From Mesostigma viride (lineage: Eukaryota; Streptophyta; Mesostigmatophyceae; Mesostigmatales; Mesostigmataceae): DNA of 64,000 nucleotides. The stretch is taken from the NCBI GenBank assembly GCA_009746045.1, contig RPFO01000167.1, positions 2,539,648 through 2,603,647 on the forward strand, in the 5' to 3' direction. The notes below the pieces were generated by a model that worked only from the letters and a program-made list of their open reading frames with translations, was not told the DNA's origin and did no database searches. A program made the position numbers and the translations under genes. Shown here one piece after another: positions 10,690 through 22,149 of the stretch; the first letter of the stretch is position 1, and every line of letters starts with the position of its first letter.

Positions 10690-12763
10690 CCCCAACCGGA
10701 GTGATACTGAGGAGTCCGTCGCGGCCCAGCTTGGCGTCGCCACCAAAGGGGGCAGCGACATCATCGTGCACACAGTTCAGGCCTACCTCGAGACGCATCC
10801 GACCCATGTGGCGCTGAAGGTGCATTGCCACAATGCGTTCAATGCTGTCACCAAGGCTAGCATCTTTGAGGCCGTCGGCGAGGCGTTCCCTGACCTTCTT
10901 GCGTGGACAGCAGCCTGCTACGGCGAACCCACTCAACTCTCCTTCCTCATGGAGGATGGGACGTTCGCCGACATCGCTTCCCGCACGGGAACCCAGCAAG
11001 GTGACCCCCTCGGCCCCTTTTACCTGTCTGCCCCGCTGCACAAGGCTCTCCAAGGTGTCCACGCTGCGCACCCGGATGTCGTGCTCCTCGCCTATATGGA
11101 CGATATCCATGCCCTTGGCCCGGCCGACGCTGTGGTTGCCGCCCTGGCTGCCCTTGAAGTGGCCATGGCGGCCATCAACCTTCGGCTCACCCTCCCCAAG
11201 TGTGCAGTCTTTTCGCCCCAGGGGGACTGCTCTGGCTTCCCCGCGGCTATCCCGGGGGCATTGGCGCGGGCGCGTGGTTTCTCGTGCCTGGGCGTCCCTG
11301 TGGGTGACCCTGACTACGTCGAAGAGGAGCTCCGGGCCACCGTGGAACAGCGCACCCATGTCCTCGAGACTTGGGCGCGCCTCAAGGACCCCCAGACCAA
11401 AGGGCTCCTCCTGTGGTTTTGCGCCCACCCGCGGGTGGTTCACTGGCTCCGTGGCGCTCCCCCCCACTTGGTGCGGCTTGCCGCGGAAGGCCATGACGAG
11501 CGCATTCAGGCCGCCTTGCAGGTGCTCCTCCCCGGCCCTAGCCTGCCAGCTCACTCCATGCCCTTGGCCACCCTCCCCTGCCGCATGGGCGGGTGTGGGC
11601 TCACCCGCGCCGCCCGCCTCGCCCCCGCCGCCTTCCTTGGCTCTGTTGCTCAGGCCTGGGCGGAGATCCGCCGGTTGGTCCCCAGCGCCGTCTGACAGCG
11701 CCATTGCCGACTTGGTCACCCCATCCCCCTTCCCCTTTGTGCAGGCTGTGCAGGATTCTTACCTCGGGATCCAGCAGGCTTGCGACCTCGTCCACCCCGC
11801 TCAGGCCGTCCACCGTCGCCTGCCCCGGGGCACGCCCGGCGTGTCCACTGTCGTCAGTCCTAGTGTCTTCCCTGCCTGCGTTCATGAAAAACAACAAAAG
11901 ACCTACGCGGGTATACTATACACTGTGCCGACTGGATGGGTCTGCATGCGAGCTTGAACGATCAGGGGAAGGCTTGGCTTCACTCCGTTTCCCTTGAGGG
12001 GAGCGTGGGGTCCGCATTCCTGCGCGCCCTCCCCATGAGCCCTTTGTTCACGCTGGTTCCGGCCCTTTACGCCATCGCTCTCCGCCACCAGCTCTTTGCC
12101 CCGCAACCTCTCATCACGGGGGGTGCGTCCTGCGGCAGCTGCGGGCTTGCTCTGGATACTACTGGGACGCACTACATCGCGTGCATGGGTGGCCAGCAGA
12201 ACCAGAACTGGTTCCTCTATCTCCATACCGCTCTCCTCCGGGTGGTGTGTGCCATGGTTCGGTCGGTCTTTCCCCACTCCACCATCAAGTGCGAGGACGC
12301 GGATGGGGCCGCCCTCTACTCACCCAACCACCGCCCCGACATTACCGTGCTTGACTACGACGGGCAGGGTTGCCACCTGCTCATCGATGTCTCCGTGGCT
12401 CGGCCGCTTTCCGGTCACCACATCCTCCGGGCGGCTGTAGTGGATGCCGGCGCTGCTGCCGCTGTGGCTGAGCGCGACAAGTTTGCCTCCTACTACGGCA
12501 ATGCGGGGGCCCCACCGGGTCATCCCCTTTGTCCTTGAGGAGTTCGGGGCCATGGGCCCAAAGACAGCGGAGTTTTTCCACGAGTGCTGCCAGCGCCGTG
12601 AACTGACCGCCTCGACCTCGAGGGTCAGACCGCCCCGTGGTCGGCCCGCACGTGGTCCTCGTATTGCGGCAGCGCCTGTCACTCGCCCTCGATCACTCGC
12701 ACCGTGGCTGATGTGTTATTCCGCCGCACCCGGGCCGACTTTGTCGCGACCCATGCGGTCTAG
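10690..12763 (+). pseudogene. Non-LTR retrotransposon ORF: RT plus restriction-like endonuclease
   Basis: 5'-truncated LINE. The first frame (to about 11695) starts inside the RT and shows GVATKGGSDIIVHTVQAYLE, RTGTQQGDPLGP and the catalytic YMDDIHALG. The frame then shifts near 11680 and again near 11930. The next block has a zinc motif (CGSCGL...HYIAC) and a PD-(D/E)XK-like nuclease motif (RPDITVLDYDG...LLIDVSVA), the arrangement of R2/NeSL-type endonucleases that nick the target site. A third shift near 12500 precedes the C-terminus, which ends RRTRADFVATHAV at 12763. With at least three frameshifts the copy is dead. Algal elements of the Dualen/RandI group are the closest known design. 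Confidence 0.88.
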
Positions 12764-12964
12764 ATCCCTTCCAGGCCTGCATGGTGGGCCGGCAGCGCTG
12801 TTGCTGCGTGTAGTTTTGTGATGTATAGTTAGTTGTACCTTGTGCCGCTGGCGTGATCCTTGGATGTCTGTGTCGGATTACTATTATAATTTCTTCAGGG
12901 TTATTCTCCCAGTTATCGGGTTTTTCCTTATGTTGCATGCCTATCTCACCTCCGTAATCTATCA
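12764..12964 (+). other. 3' UTR of the RLE-type LINE
   Basis: Non-coding, T-rich sequence following the LINE stop codon. No clear tail boundary is visible before the convergent copy that starts near 12965. Confidence 0.45.
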
Positions 12965-13340
12965 TTCTCAATGAATATATATTATAATAATATAATTACT
13001 TACAGCAGAGTGAAATCACTCAAACCAAAGCAAACGCCCAGCTATAAACCTCTATACAGAGCCATGTCAAATCTCTATACTACGATAAAACCAATGGAAA
13101 CTCCTAACGGGAGGAACCTAATAGCCCTGCTGCACCGCAAAATCAGCCCGCGTACGGCGGAGCATGATGTCAGCCATGGCCCGAGTCAGCGCCACCGACA
13201 AGCGCTGACGCCAATATGACGTCCAGGTCCGCGCCGACCATGAGGCCCGCTGGCCCTCCAGGAATATATATAGCATGACATTGGCATTGCATTTTTTGCG
13301 GGCTTTGCGTCCCACGCCCCGTTGCTGGCGGCCCGGCACC
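12965..13340 (-). pseudogene. 3' end of a second RLE-type LINE copy, inverted
   Basis: On the minus strand the frame ending at 13118 contains WSARTWTSYWRQRLSVAL and MLRRTRADF, closely matching the C-terminus of the plus-strand copy at 12640-12763. About 150 bp of AT-rich sequence follows to 12965 and may be its 3' UTR. The two copies are tail to tail. Confidence 0.75.
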
Positions 13341-13904
13341 TGCCGGCCGTCATGCCCCGCCGACGCCCCGGCCCACTCTACTGCCAGCCGACCCCAACGT
13401 CTTGGCCGTCCAGCACCGCCTCAAGCGTAACCGGGACCCGCGCTGCTGAAACCGGTGCTCAAGGCCGCCCTTGTGGATCGAGGCCTATACGCACACGCTC
13501 AGGACGCAGAGGCGGCGCCCAGTGCATCGCGGATGCCAAGGCCTGCCAAGCTCGCAACCAGGGCAAGGACATGTGATACCACCTTGACCGGCTCGGCGGC
13601 CGGCAGCCCGCCAGCGAATCAGTCCCGGTGGAGCACACGGGGGACGGCGTCGGTCAGCCTTGACCGCTGGTTGGCCCACAATGTTTCCTTGACTGGCAGG
13701 TGGGGCTCGCGCCCCCCCCCCCCGCCGCTTCACCCCGAGACAGACCGGGCCGCCCGTCTCGGTGTTGCCGGACCGGCCCCCCCGCCGCCTGCGCGCCCCC
13801 CTCCTCGGCTGCGGATTACCAAGTCCCCGCCTTGAATGAGGGCTGCCTTGCCCCCAACGACGTCGTCCACCCCTTCACTTTGGAGGCACTAGGAGTTAAT
13901 TTGA
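13341..13904. other. GC-rich stretch, probably degraded LINE coding sequence
   Basis: Very GC-rich with codon-like composition and several overlapping open frames, none complete. Near 13867 the words HPFTLEALG resemble the text around LINE C-termini, but the match is too short to assign. Confidence 0.35.
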
Positions 13905-14230
13905 AGCCCCCGTAACCTGTCCGGTAACTTCGACGCCCCCGTAACCTGCCCGGTAACTTCGACGGGCCAGGTTACGGGTCCGTATTCGTTGGCGGTTTGG
14001 GTTACCGGACCGGTTACGGTACCATTCGGAATATTGGCCCCGAGATTCGGTACGGCCCAGTAACTGGGCCGGTTATGTTTACGGGGGCGTGAACGGCTTC
14101 GATTCAGGTTACGTTGGGGTATACGGGACGGGTCAGGTAGTGGTTACGGCGCCATAGCTGCCCCAATATTAGGTACTGGGGTGGTTACGGAGCCGTTATC
14201 GTTAACTGGATCGTAAACCGCGACATAGCA
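13905..14230. repeat. GTAAC/GTTAC-rich degenerate repeat, copy 1
   Basis: A ~320-bp run dominated by CCGGTAAC, CCGTAACC and their complements GGTTACGG, spaced every 15-30 bp without a fixed period. The same word set fills 24140-24690. Confidence 0.8.
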
Positions 14231-15790
14231 GGCTAGCTACGCATGCACACTTTTGTAGGCATGATCCTTATGTCCTAAAAATTTAATATCCCTAGCCATG
14301 GAAGGTTTGGAGATGCATAGATGGGTCTCGGGGTGCTGGTCGGCGCAGCAAATGATGTTAGCGGCCAGTCAGTGATGGTGCGAGTGCTGCATGTTGCTAG
14401 GCCGAATTTTCCCAGACATCTGCGCATCGATCAATTAAGTACGTTGTTCCCAACAAGATTTACTAGCATTGGCAGCCAGTAAAGGCTCGAGGCTACGTCC
14501 ATTACTCTGGCGTGCTGGCTCGCGCAAGAAAGGTAATCTGCTGTACCGACCTGGTACGTTCTAGCCTCCAAGCGTGTTCTATTAGCCGTATATAGTTGTA
14601 TTATCGTTTAAAGCTAATATCAGAGTTATTACCGAGGGGTTGTGATTGTCTTTTTGTTGTTTTGCTGCCTCTACGCATCGGCTTGTCATGGTTGGGGAAT
14701 ACCATCAGGTCAAGCAGATTTTGGACCATGTTTGGTCACCGTTAGCTGATGCTGCAACGGAAATAGCGAGGTAACGATTGTTATCGGTCACTAATATGGT
14801 AACGTTGATTACCCAATGCTTTTCCTTGGTCAAGCACCCCGAGACAAGTTCTTTTCTGACCAGTGTTAGGCGTGGCTTCTTGTTTTGCTGGCCAACGCCC
14901 ACCTTCTTGTTTTGCATCCATTGCATGTGAAAATCGTGGAGATACCCATAACCTGTTTGCATGGGAGCATTATACCAACTTATTCCTATTGTTTTATTCA
15001 TTGTTTCCAAGAACATAGAGGTGTTTTGTCATTCATTGGGTGTGTTAGTGATGTAGCTCCTTGCCACCCTTTGTACGCGCGCTTCAGGCCTTGATATAAG
15101 CCTTACACCTATTGTATAGCATGAGCTTGTGTCTTATATGCTGGACATGGTGTTGGCATTGCTTTTGTGGCCATCTAGTTGTTCTTTTGTGCCACTTTGG
15201 GATAGGAAACCTATACGGCAGTTCTAGCAACCGTCCCAAAATAGCTTGCACCGTTATAACGGTCTGAGCTATTTTGGGCTGTTTGCTAGCTAGCATGTGC
15301 AGTTCTGTGACATTTCATGCTGTGAATGCATTGATGGCATGCCTGTGATCCTAATAAACTGCCTTTAAAAGGCCAGGGCCACCTGATTTGTGTAAATGGT
15401 CTATAATGCATTATATATGTCTCCAACCCCATGTGCACCGTACCCCCCTGAGGGGGGTGCTATTTATAGCACGCATGGGGCATGGATATGTGACCAACCA
15501 CATTACCCAAACTTTATTCAACATAAAAGCATGCTTGGTTCCAAGGGTGGGCCAGAAAATGTTTTTAGGCTAGATACTCTCAGGCGCACAAAGATACCCA
15601 AACTCAGTCCGTTATGGTGGTTCCAGTCCAGACGGTTGAAGAGCTAATGTGTATGGTAGGAGTACAAGACTAAGGCAGTTATGTTGCTGGCCTCTGCACT
15701 GACCCTCCCGCTACATTGTTGGTAATGTTGCTGCTTGGTTGGCTTTCCTTTGACGTGCATATCGTCCAATTCTGTGATGCAGATTGAACG
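14231..15790. other. Unique-looking spacer with one strong hairpin
   Basis: No recognised gene. It holds a perfect 12-bp inverted repeat at 15235-15246/15267-15278 around the 14-bp palindrome ACCGTTATAACGGT (15250-15263), and a C6TGAG6-type palindrome near 15444. Confidence 0.5.
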
Positions 15791-15799
15791 CCTAAGCAG

Positions 15800-16620
15800 C
15801 CACATCTATATCTGGAGCAAGGCATGAACGGCAGCAGAAAAGAGAGAGGAAGAGAGGGAAAGAGAGGCTGCGGAGAAGCGCGAGGAACAGCTAAGATGCA
15901 AGAGGCAACGGGTGGAGGAACATGGCAACGAAGCCAGCGGTAGTGGGAGCTGCGAGCGAGCACGTCAACTGCGGTGGATGCACACGTGGGGGAGGCACAT
16001 GCGGGGCAAGCATGTGTAGGCCTGCAAATCGTGCCAGGGCCCACCGTGATTGCAATTGCCGAGTTCCTGCTGAAGCGAGCACTGGCCTCCTTTCCGCAGT
16101 TGGCAGCCAAGGACGCGACAATCACGCTTGTGGAGAGTTTGTGTAAGGAAGAACCTGGACTCGGCATCGGGCAGTCCAGCGGTGGACCTGCTGAACAACA
16201 CAGCCTGTGCCCTTGCGAATGCCGCGCTGCAGTTGGTCTCCAACTCCGTCCATCCATGTTGATGGCAAGGTTAGTTGTGCCACATTTTCTTCCTGTTTTG
16301 GGTATGACGCATCAATAATTGCCCCTTGTATGTACGGGTGCGGTCGATTGACCTCCCTCCAGCAACATTGCAACATCCGTTACTGACGTCCACTGCGGCG
16401 GATGCGTTCCTCCAGCATGTTAGTTGCCTTGTGAGCTGTAATTGTGCAGGGTGTCGTCAGTACATCCGATGAGAAGGATAACAAGGAGCTCAAGTGTCAC
16501 TGGTGTTGCCTGGTTGATGGCGCGCGTAATATCCATGGGCATCAGCATATGGTCCCAAACACACTCAAACGGCTGGCCGAGTCGCTGGGAGAGGCAGTCC
16601 ACATGCAGTTGGAGAGGGTG
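15800..16620 (+). pseudogene. Possible broken gene or transposase remnant
   Basis: Three separate pieces look coding but are in different frames. One is a charged coiled-coil-like run (REREEREREAAEKREEQL) at about 15830-15960. The second is a hydrophobic helix-rich run (VIAIAEFLLKRALASFPQL) at 16040-16160. The third is a C-x2-C stretch with downstream histidines (KELKCHWCCLVDGARNIHG) at 16480-16620 that faintly recalls BED-type zinc fingers of transposases. Introns or decay would both explain this. No firm family assignment is possible. Confidence 0.25.
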
Positions 16621-16623
16621 GGT

Positions 16624-16935
16624 GGGTGGGGTGGCGGGAGGGAGGGAGGGAGGGAGGGCGGGGGAGGGAGGGAGGGAGGGAGGGAGGAGGGAGGGAGGGA
16701 GGGAGGGAGGGAGGGAGGGAGGGAGGGAGGGAGGAGGGAGGGAGGGAGGAGGGAGGGAGGAGGGAGGGGGGGGAGGGAGGGAGGAGGGAGGGAGGGAGGG
16801 AGGGAGGGAGGGAGGGAGGGAGGGAGGGAGGAGGGAGGGAGGGAGGGGGAGGGAGGGAGGGAGGGAGGGGGAGGGAGGGGAGGGAGGGAGGGAGGGAGGA
16901 GGGAGGGGGGAGGGAGGGAGGGAGGGAGGGCGGGT
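16624..16935. repeat. (GGGA)n microsatellite with GGA slips
   Basis: About 310 bp of GGGA units interrupted by GGA triplets. The reverse-complement type recurs at 19109-19765. Confidence 0.95.
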
Positions 16936-17740
16936 GGGTGGGTGGTTATGGTGGGTGGATGGGTGCAAGGGTGGTTGCTTATAAGTGAATCGCCAGGTGG
17001 CTGGGGGATCGACGGGGTTTGGGAACTCCTAGGTGGGTGCATTGTTGGATGCCTGAGTGAAACTGTTGCATGGGCTGGAGGATTTGCACCGTTGGTTTGT
17101 GGCGGGTGGATGTGTAGCTGTGATTAGAAGTGGGTGGGGTGAGCGATGGGGAAGGTAGATGGGTGGGTGGGTGCACGGATATGGGTGGGTGGGTGGTTTT
17201 GTAGTTGGGATCGACTCACCTATCGCGGGTGGAGGGCTGTGCATGTTAGGGGTGAGATGGGTGGGTGACTGGCTGAGAGGATGTGGATGTGTGAGGGTGA
17301 GTGGGTGCAGGTCGGTGGGTATAAGGGTATGGGGGGAAAGAGTGGTCGAGTGGGAAGGGGCGTGGGTGGGTCAGGGGTGGGCGGCCCGGTGGGCACACAT
17401 GGGGCCAGCTGGCTGGGTGGTTAGGTGGCTGCGTGGTTTTAGTAATGGGTGCCTGGATAAAAGGATGGGTGAATGCCTCCTTATTGCCTAGGTGGGTAGA
17501 TTGCATATGTGGCTAGCTGGGTGGGTGGATGTCCCAGTGGGTGGGTATGTGGCTGGGTGCCTGGGTGCACGAGTGGTTAGATAGGTTGGTTTAGTAGGTG
17601 CGTGGCTGGCTGGCTGGGTCACCGGGTGGGTGGACCAGTGGGTGGCTGGGTACTCAGGTGCGCAAGTGTATGAGTACTTGTGTGGGTGGGCCAGGTGGAT
17701 GCATGGGTGGGTGACTGCATGGGTGACTCGGTACGCACAA
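16936..17740. repeat. Degenerate GGGT/GGTGGGTG-rich tract
   Basis: About 800 bp of G-rich low-complexity sequence rich in GGTGGGTG and GGGTGGNT words. It is too diverged for a single period and looks like an old (GGGT)n array. Confidence 0.7.
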
Positions 17741-17989
17741 AGGGCAACGGATATAGACATGGGGATATGCCAATGCCTTGGGGTGAGCATACGTGGATGC
17801 CAGGTGACATGTGCCAGCCTGTCGCAGTTATACTATACCTTGGCGTTTGCTTGGCGTGTCGTTGCCAATAATTTCACACAGGATGTACATGGTACGTGTT
17901 GGTAGCAATCACATGGCTGTGTTAGTGAGTGATGTTGCATGTATTGTTCAGCTTTCTTTCCCATTTTGCAATGTGCCAAGGTTCTTAAG

Positions 17990-18515
17990 TAGTTTAGAAG
18001 TATGGTGTCATGGGGTATACATCAAGGAGACAACCAGCGCAGGCCAGAAATCGGGAGAATCCGGACCATGGTAGCTCACATGCATGTGCACTGCACATCA
18101 CACATTTGTGGCATACTCGCAATGTCTACCTTACATCTTGCATTCTGTTAGGAACAGTCGCCACTCAGGCATTCACATGCACCAGGGTTTCGCTCACTGT
18201 TTGTGCTGTAGTCATCGTTAAATAAAAATCTTTACAAAGCCTGGCAATTGTCATAATGTTGGGCTCCTTATGACATGAGATTTTGCACACGAAGTTTTGC
18301 GACCATGCTTCAGATGCTTGCATGATGACGACCAGTTTTGGTTGTAATATGACATGGTGGTGCAGGTGCCCTGGTGCACCTAGAGCAGGGGTAGCTTACA
18401 TTCCCACCCTTGCATGAAGTAGCCTAGAATGTATTAAAAGCCATATGCCCCTTCTCAGGGATATGTGCTACATTTACTCCCAACGGAGTGATGTTGATAA
18501 CTAATTAATTAATTA
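17990..18515 (+). mobile_element. SINE-like/non-autonomous LINE copy with TTAA tail
   Basis: The 3' end matches the minus-strand element at 25560-26456: a block with ATGCCCCTTCTCAGGG, then a CTCC-CAAC-GGAG hairpin (18476-18489), then a short (TTAA)n tail ending at 18515. The left boundary is uncertain. The motif ACAACCAGCGCAGG lies at about 18035. Confidence 0.6.
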
Positions 18516-19005
18516 ATGACATCATATTAATTTTTAAAATCATTATTGATAGCAACACTACCTTGTTAGCATTTGTTACCATTCAGGGCTCCAAATGCCC
18601 TGAGGCGTTGTACAAGGTCTGAACAACCGTAATTCATTGTGGCTGTTAAGTTCCAGCTTCGTCGGGCATAATTCGTCTAACTATCTAAGTGCAAACGTTG
18701 TTTGGAAGGGACTCATTTTGGCCTTAATTAAGGATCTGGAGTGCTCAGGAGCACGTATTCCATGGACTGATGGGGGTGGGTGCATTAGAACTGAGCCGCG
18801 AAGACTAGCTGATCTCACTCTAATCTTATATACAAAGTTGTCTCCTTGATAATATACAAAGTTGTCTCTCTTAATACAAAATCCTAACTACTCTACTCAG
18901 TCACGCACCCCTTCCTCCTGGCGTGGGGGAGGGGGGGCTCTTACATCGCCATGCGTCCAGGCATGATTTGTCTCGCTTCATGTACCATGATTGCCTTTAA
19001 TTTGA
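18516..19005. other. Gene-free spacer
   Basis: AT-rich sequence with no recognised feature. A direct repeat TATACAAAGTTGTCTC occurs twice at about 18828-18868. Confidence 0.5.
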
Positions 19006-19006
19006 C

Positions 19007-19108
19007 CATTAATTAATTAATTAATTAATTAATTAAGTAAGTAATTAAGAACATCCATCCATCCATCCATCCATCCATCCATCCATCCATCCATCCATCC
19101 ATCCATCC
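19007..19108. repeat. (TTAA)n joined to (ATCC)n
   Basis: About 30 bp of TTAA repeats followed by ~55 bp of ATCC repeats. The TTAA run resembles the 3' tails of the non-LTR elements in this window. Confidence 0.9.
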
Positions 19109-19765
19109 ATCCATCCATCCTCCATCCTCCTCCTCCTCCTCCCTCCCTCCCTCCCTCCCTCCCTCCCTCCTCCCTCCCTCCCTCCCTCCCTCCCTCCCTC
19201 CCTCCCTCCCTCCCTCCCTCCTCCCTCCCTCCCTCCCTCCCTCCCTCCCTCCCTCCTCCCTCCCTCCCTCCCTCCCTCCCTCCCCCTCCCTCCCTCCCCC
19301 TCCTCCCTCCCTCCCTCCCTCCCTCCCCTCCCTCCCTCCCCTCCCTCCCTCCCTCCTCCCTCCTCCTCCCTCCCTCCCTCCCTCCCTCCCTCCCTCCTCC
19401 CTCCCTCCCTCCCTCCCTCCTCCCTCCCTCCCTCCCTCCCTCCCTCCCTCCCTCCCTCCCTCCCTCCCTCCCTCCTCCCTCCCTCCCTCCCTCCCTCCCT
19501 CCCTCCCTCCCTCCCTCCCTCCTCCCTCCCTCCCTCCCTCCCTCCCTCCCTCCCTCCCTCCCTCCCTCCCTCCCTCCCTCCCTCCCTCCCTCCCTCCCTC
19601 CCTCCTCCCTCCCTCCCTCCCTCCCTCCCTCCCTCCCTCCCTCCCTCCCTCCCTCCCTCCCTCCCTCCCTCCCTCCCTCCCTCCCTCCCTCCCTCCCTCC
19701 CTCCCTCCCTCCCTCCCTCCCTCCCTCCTCCCTCCCTCCCTCCCTCCCTCCCTCCCTCCCTCCAT
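19109..19765. repeat. (CTCC)n microsatellite, 650 bp
   Basis: Long pyrimidine tract of CCCT units with occasional CCT slips; reverse-complement type of 16624-16935. A homopurine-homopyrimidine tract of this length can adopt triplex or quadruplex structure. Confidence 0.97.
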
Positions 19766-19978
19766 CCATGATGAAATTTGGTCGGGTAAATTGCAATAGA
19801 CTCGCCTTTTGATGACGAACACGCAGATCTAATTTTTGGCAGCCATCGCCCAGGATTTCGCAAGTTATCCCCAGCGGCCTGCCCAGCAGATCTCGCTATT
19901 TTTCTGCACATTATGGCGGCACCACGCACGTGATCAGTGTGCCTGCGCCCCCTCGTCTAGGTGCTATTAAACGTAGCT

Positions 19979-20443
19979 ATGGAGGTCCCCGCATCGTCTT
20001 CAGCTCTTGCCGCCGATTCTATTGATGCCCAGATTGCTGCAAACAAAATCGCCCACGACATTGTCGTCGCCAAGAACGCCGCTAACAAGCGATCCAAGAC
20101 TTCGGAAGCAACTTCGGAATCAACTCCGATAGCTGCTGAAACCTCCTTGCCGGACGCCATTTCTTCCTCATTCTACATGCCAGGCCAGCGTTTGAGCCTG
20201 GCAGACATCGATACCTTACTCGCCTACAATGACGCCGCTGTGACAAGCGTGCTGAAGCTCCGCAACGACAACGACGCCCCGATTCGCCACCCTAAGAGCG
20301 GCCAGGTTATGGAGGCTGCTTCGGATGAATGGCCTCATTGGGATGAGCGCCAGCGTCGGCTTGCCTGTCTTATTTCGTGCTGCCCTGAACTTGTCGAGCT
20401 GCCGGCGACGACCATCGCCATCTTGTGTAAGTTAGGGTCTTAG
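19979..20443 (+). CDS. Hypothetical protein, possible first exon
   Basis: A 154-residue open frame from the ATG at 19979 with codon use more gene-like than its surroundings. The first ~60 residues are alanine/serine-rich with a short basic patch (NAANKRSKTSE). The rest is more ordered (YMPGQRLSLADIDTLLAY, then WPHWDERQRRLACLISCCPELVELP). No family is recognised. A GTAAGT donor-like site at 20427 suggests it may be exon 1 of a spliced gene whose remainder was displaced by the repeats to its right. It could equally be a transposon ORF fragment. Confidence 0.4.
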   Translation: MEVPASSSALAADSIDAQIAANKIAHDIVVAKNAANKRSKTSEATSESTPIAAETSLPDAISSSFYMPGQRLSLADIDTLLAYNDAAVTSVLKLRNDNDAPIRHPKSGQVMEAASDEWPHWDERQRRLACLISCCPELVELPATTIAILCKLGS

Positions 20444-20466
20444 GGGCAGTGCAGCTTGTCTGGACG

Positions 20467-20572
20467 ATGATTACTCTGATGATTACTCTGATGATTACTC
20501 TGATGATTACTCTGATGATTACGCATGATTACGCATGATTACGCATGATTACGCATGATTACGCATGATTAC
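20467..20572. repeat. Two short tandem repeats (TGATGATTACTC-type and GATTACGCAT)
   Basis: About five copies of a 12-bp unit pass directly into about six copies of the 10-bp unit GATTACGCAT, sharing the word GATTAC. Confidence 0.9.
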
Positions 20573-20576
20573 ACCG

Positions 20577-21135
20577 GTATTACATAGGAAGGAGTGACTA
20601 TGTACTCCACCCTATGTACTCCAAGAGTACATAGGGTGGCACACTATGTACTCCAAGAGTACATAGTGTGGAGTACATATGATCCGGGATTTCCGAATAG
20701 GGGACTGCCGACGCGGTGAGACACGCCCGTATTACATAGGAAGGAGTGACTATGTACTCCACACTATGTACTCCAAGAGTACATAGGGTGGCACACTATG
20801 TACTCCAAGAGTACATAGTGTGGAGTACATATGATCCGGGATTTCCGAATAGGGGACTGCCGACGCGGTGAGACACGCCCGTATTACATAGGAAGGAGTG
20901 ACTATGTACTCCACACTATGTACTCCAAGAGTACATAGGGTGGCACACTATGTACTCCAAGAGTACATAGTGTGGAGTACATATGATCCGGGATTTCCGA
21001 ATAGGGGACTGCCGACGCGGTGAGACACGCCCGTATTACATAGGAAGGAGTGACTATGTAATCCACACTATGTACTCCAAGAGTACATAGGGTGGAGTAC
21101 ATATGATCCGGGATTTCCGAATAGGGGACTGCCGA
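20577..21135. repeat. 152-bp palindromic tandem repeat, ~3.7 copies
   Basis: Units begin at 20577, 20729, 20881 and 21033, exactly 152 bp apart; the last is shortened. Each unit contains near-perfect inverted repeats built from ACTATGTACTCC and GGAGTACATAGT separated by AAGA-type loops, so single strands would fold into one or two long hairpins. Two arms show paired differences (GGGTGG versus AGTGTGG ends). A more decayed continuation reaches about 21210. Confidence 0.92.
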
Positions 21136-21210
21136 ACTCGAGGCCCCCAGAGTACTAACTAGGCTGACTACGTAATACGTATGTACTCGAGTCACGACGC
21201 AGTGAGATAC

Positions 21211-22149
21211 GCCAAGCCGCCCGAAGCAGATCTCTGCATGCGCCACGTGTAACGAGGGTTCTGCTTGCGAATTCGAATTGCGATGAGCCGTTGCAGACGC
21301 GCCGCCTAGATGTTTGAATTTCATCAACGAGCCTTGAACGAGCTGGTAAAGTTTGCCTGCCCTTGCATCACCTTGCGCTGGCTATGCCGATTGCAGTCCA
21401 GCCGACTGATAGTGGTGAAAGAATAAGCGCCCCCCTAAACCCGCATGCTCACGATGCTTGAAGAAAAAAAAGCAAAAGGCGCACTAGGATGCATGACAAG
21501 CCCTTTTGGAGCCCCAGTTTAGCATGATTCGGTCATCCGTTTCCAGCCATCGGCAGCGCCAACTCCGATACAGCTTACTATGGCGTAGTCGGTAGCCAGC
21601 TACACCGCTTTTCTTGCCTTTGTTACTACATGCAAACTTCAATTCGTTACATCGTGCGCCTGCGGCATATTTAAGAAAGCGGCTGCAAGCGCACCTTGCT
21701 GAGCCAGGTACACAATGTCTTCAGTCAGCGACCGCGTATGCATGCCACGTTTAGTCGCATCGAGTCGCGTAGACAATGCGTTCCGGATTAAATTGTTCAC
21801 CGTTCAATTGCTCAGCGCTGCCTGAATGCAGCGCGCTTTATTACTGATTCTGTCCTCTTTGCATGCATTGCAGTGGATTGTATGTTATTTTCACGTTGTC
21901 CATCTTTCCACTCGCTTTCATTGTTTACCAGATACCAAAAGTCTCCCACGAGGTAGGCGACACTTCAATCTCGCTTATTTTACACCTGGCACACCTGGGC
22001 TTCTCTGTATGTGCCGATGCCCATCGTAAGTTGTTGAACGTTTTTTGCCCTCCATGGTTTCCAATTTTACTAGGAGTTCTTAGGAGCTCTCTCTCCATTG
22101 ACTTCTCTGTCTCTTTTGCTTTGGCCATGCCATGTTAGGGTAATGTCTT
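21211..22149. other. Gene-free spacer
   Basis: Mixed composition, short frames only, no recognised domain or repeat. Confidence 0.5.

Noticed and set aside
16420-17127. Long GGRE/PPSL-rich open frames (also 19025-19929)
   Set aside because: By-products of (GGGA)n and (CTCC)n tracts; no unique coding sequence.
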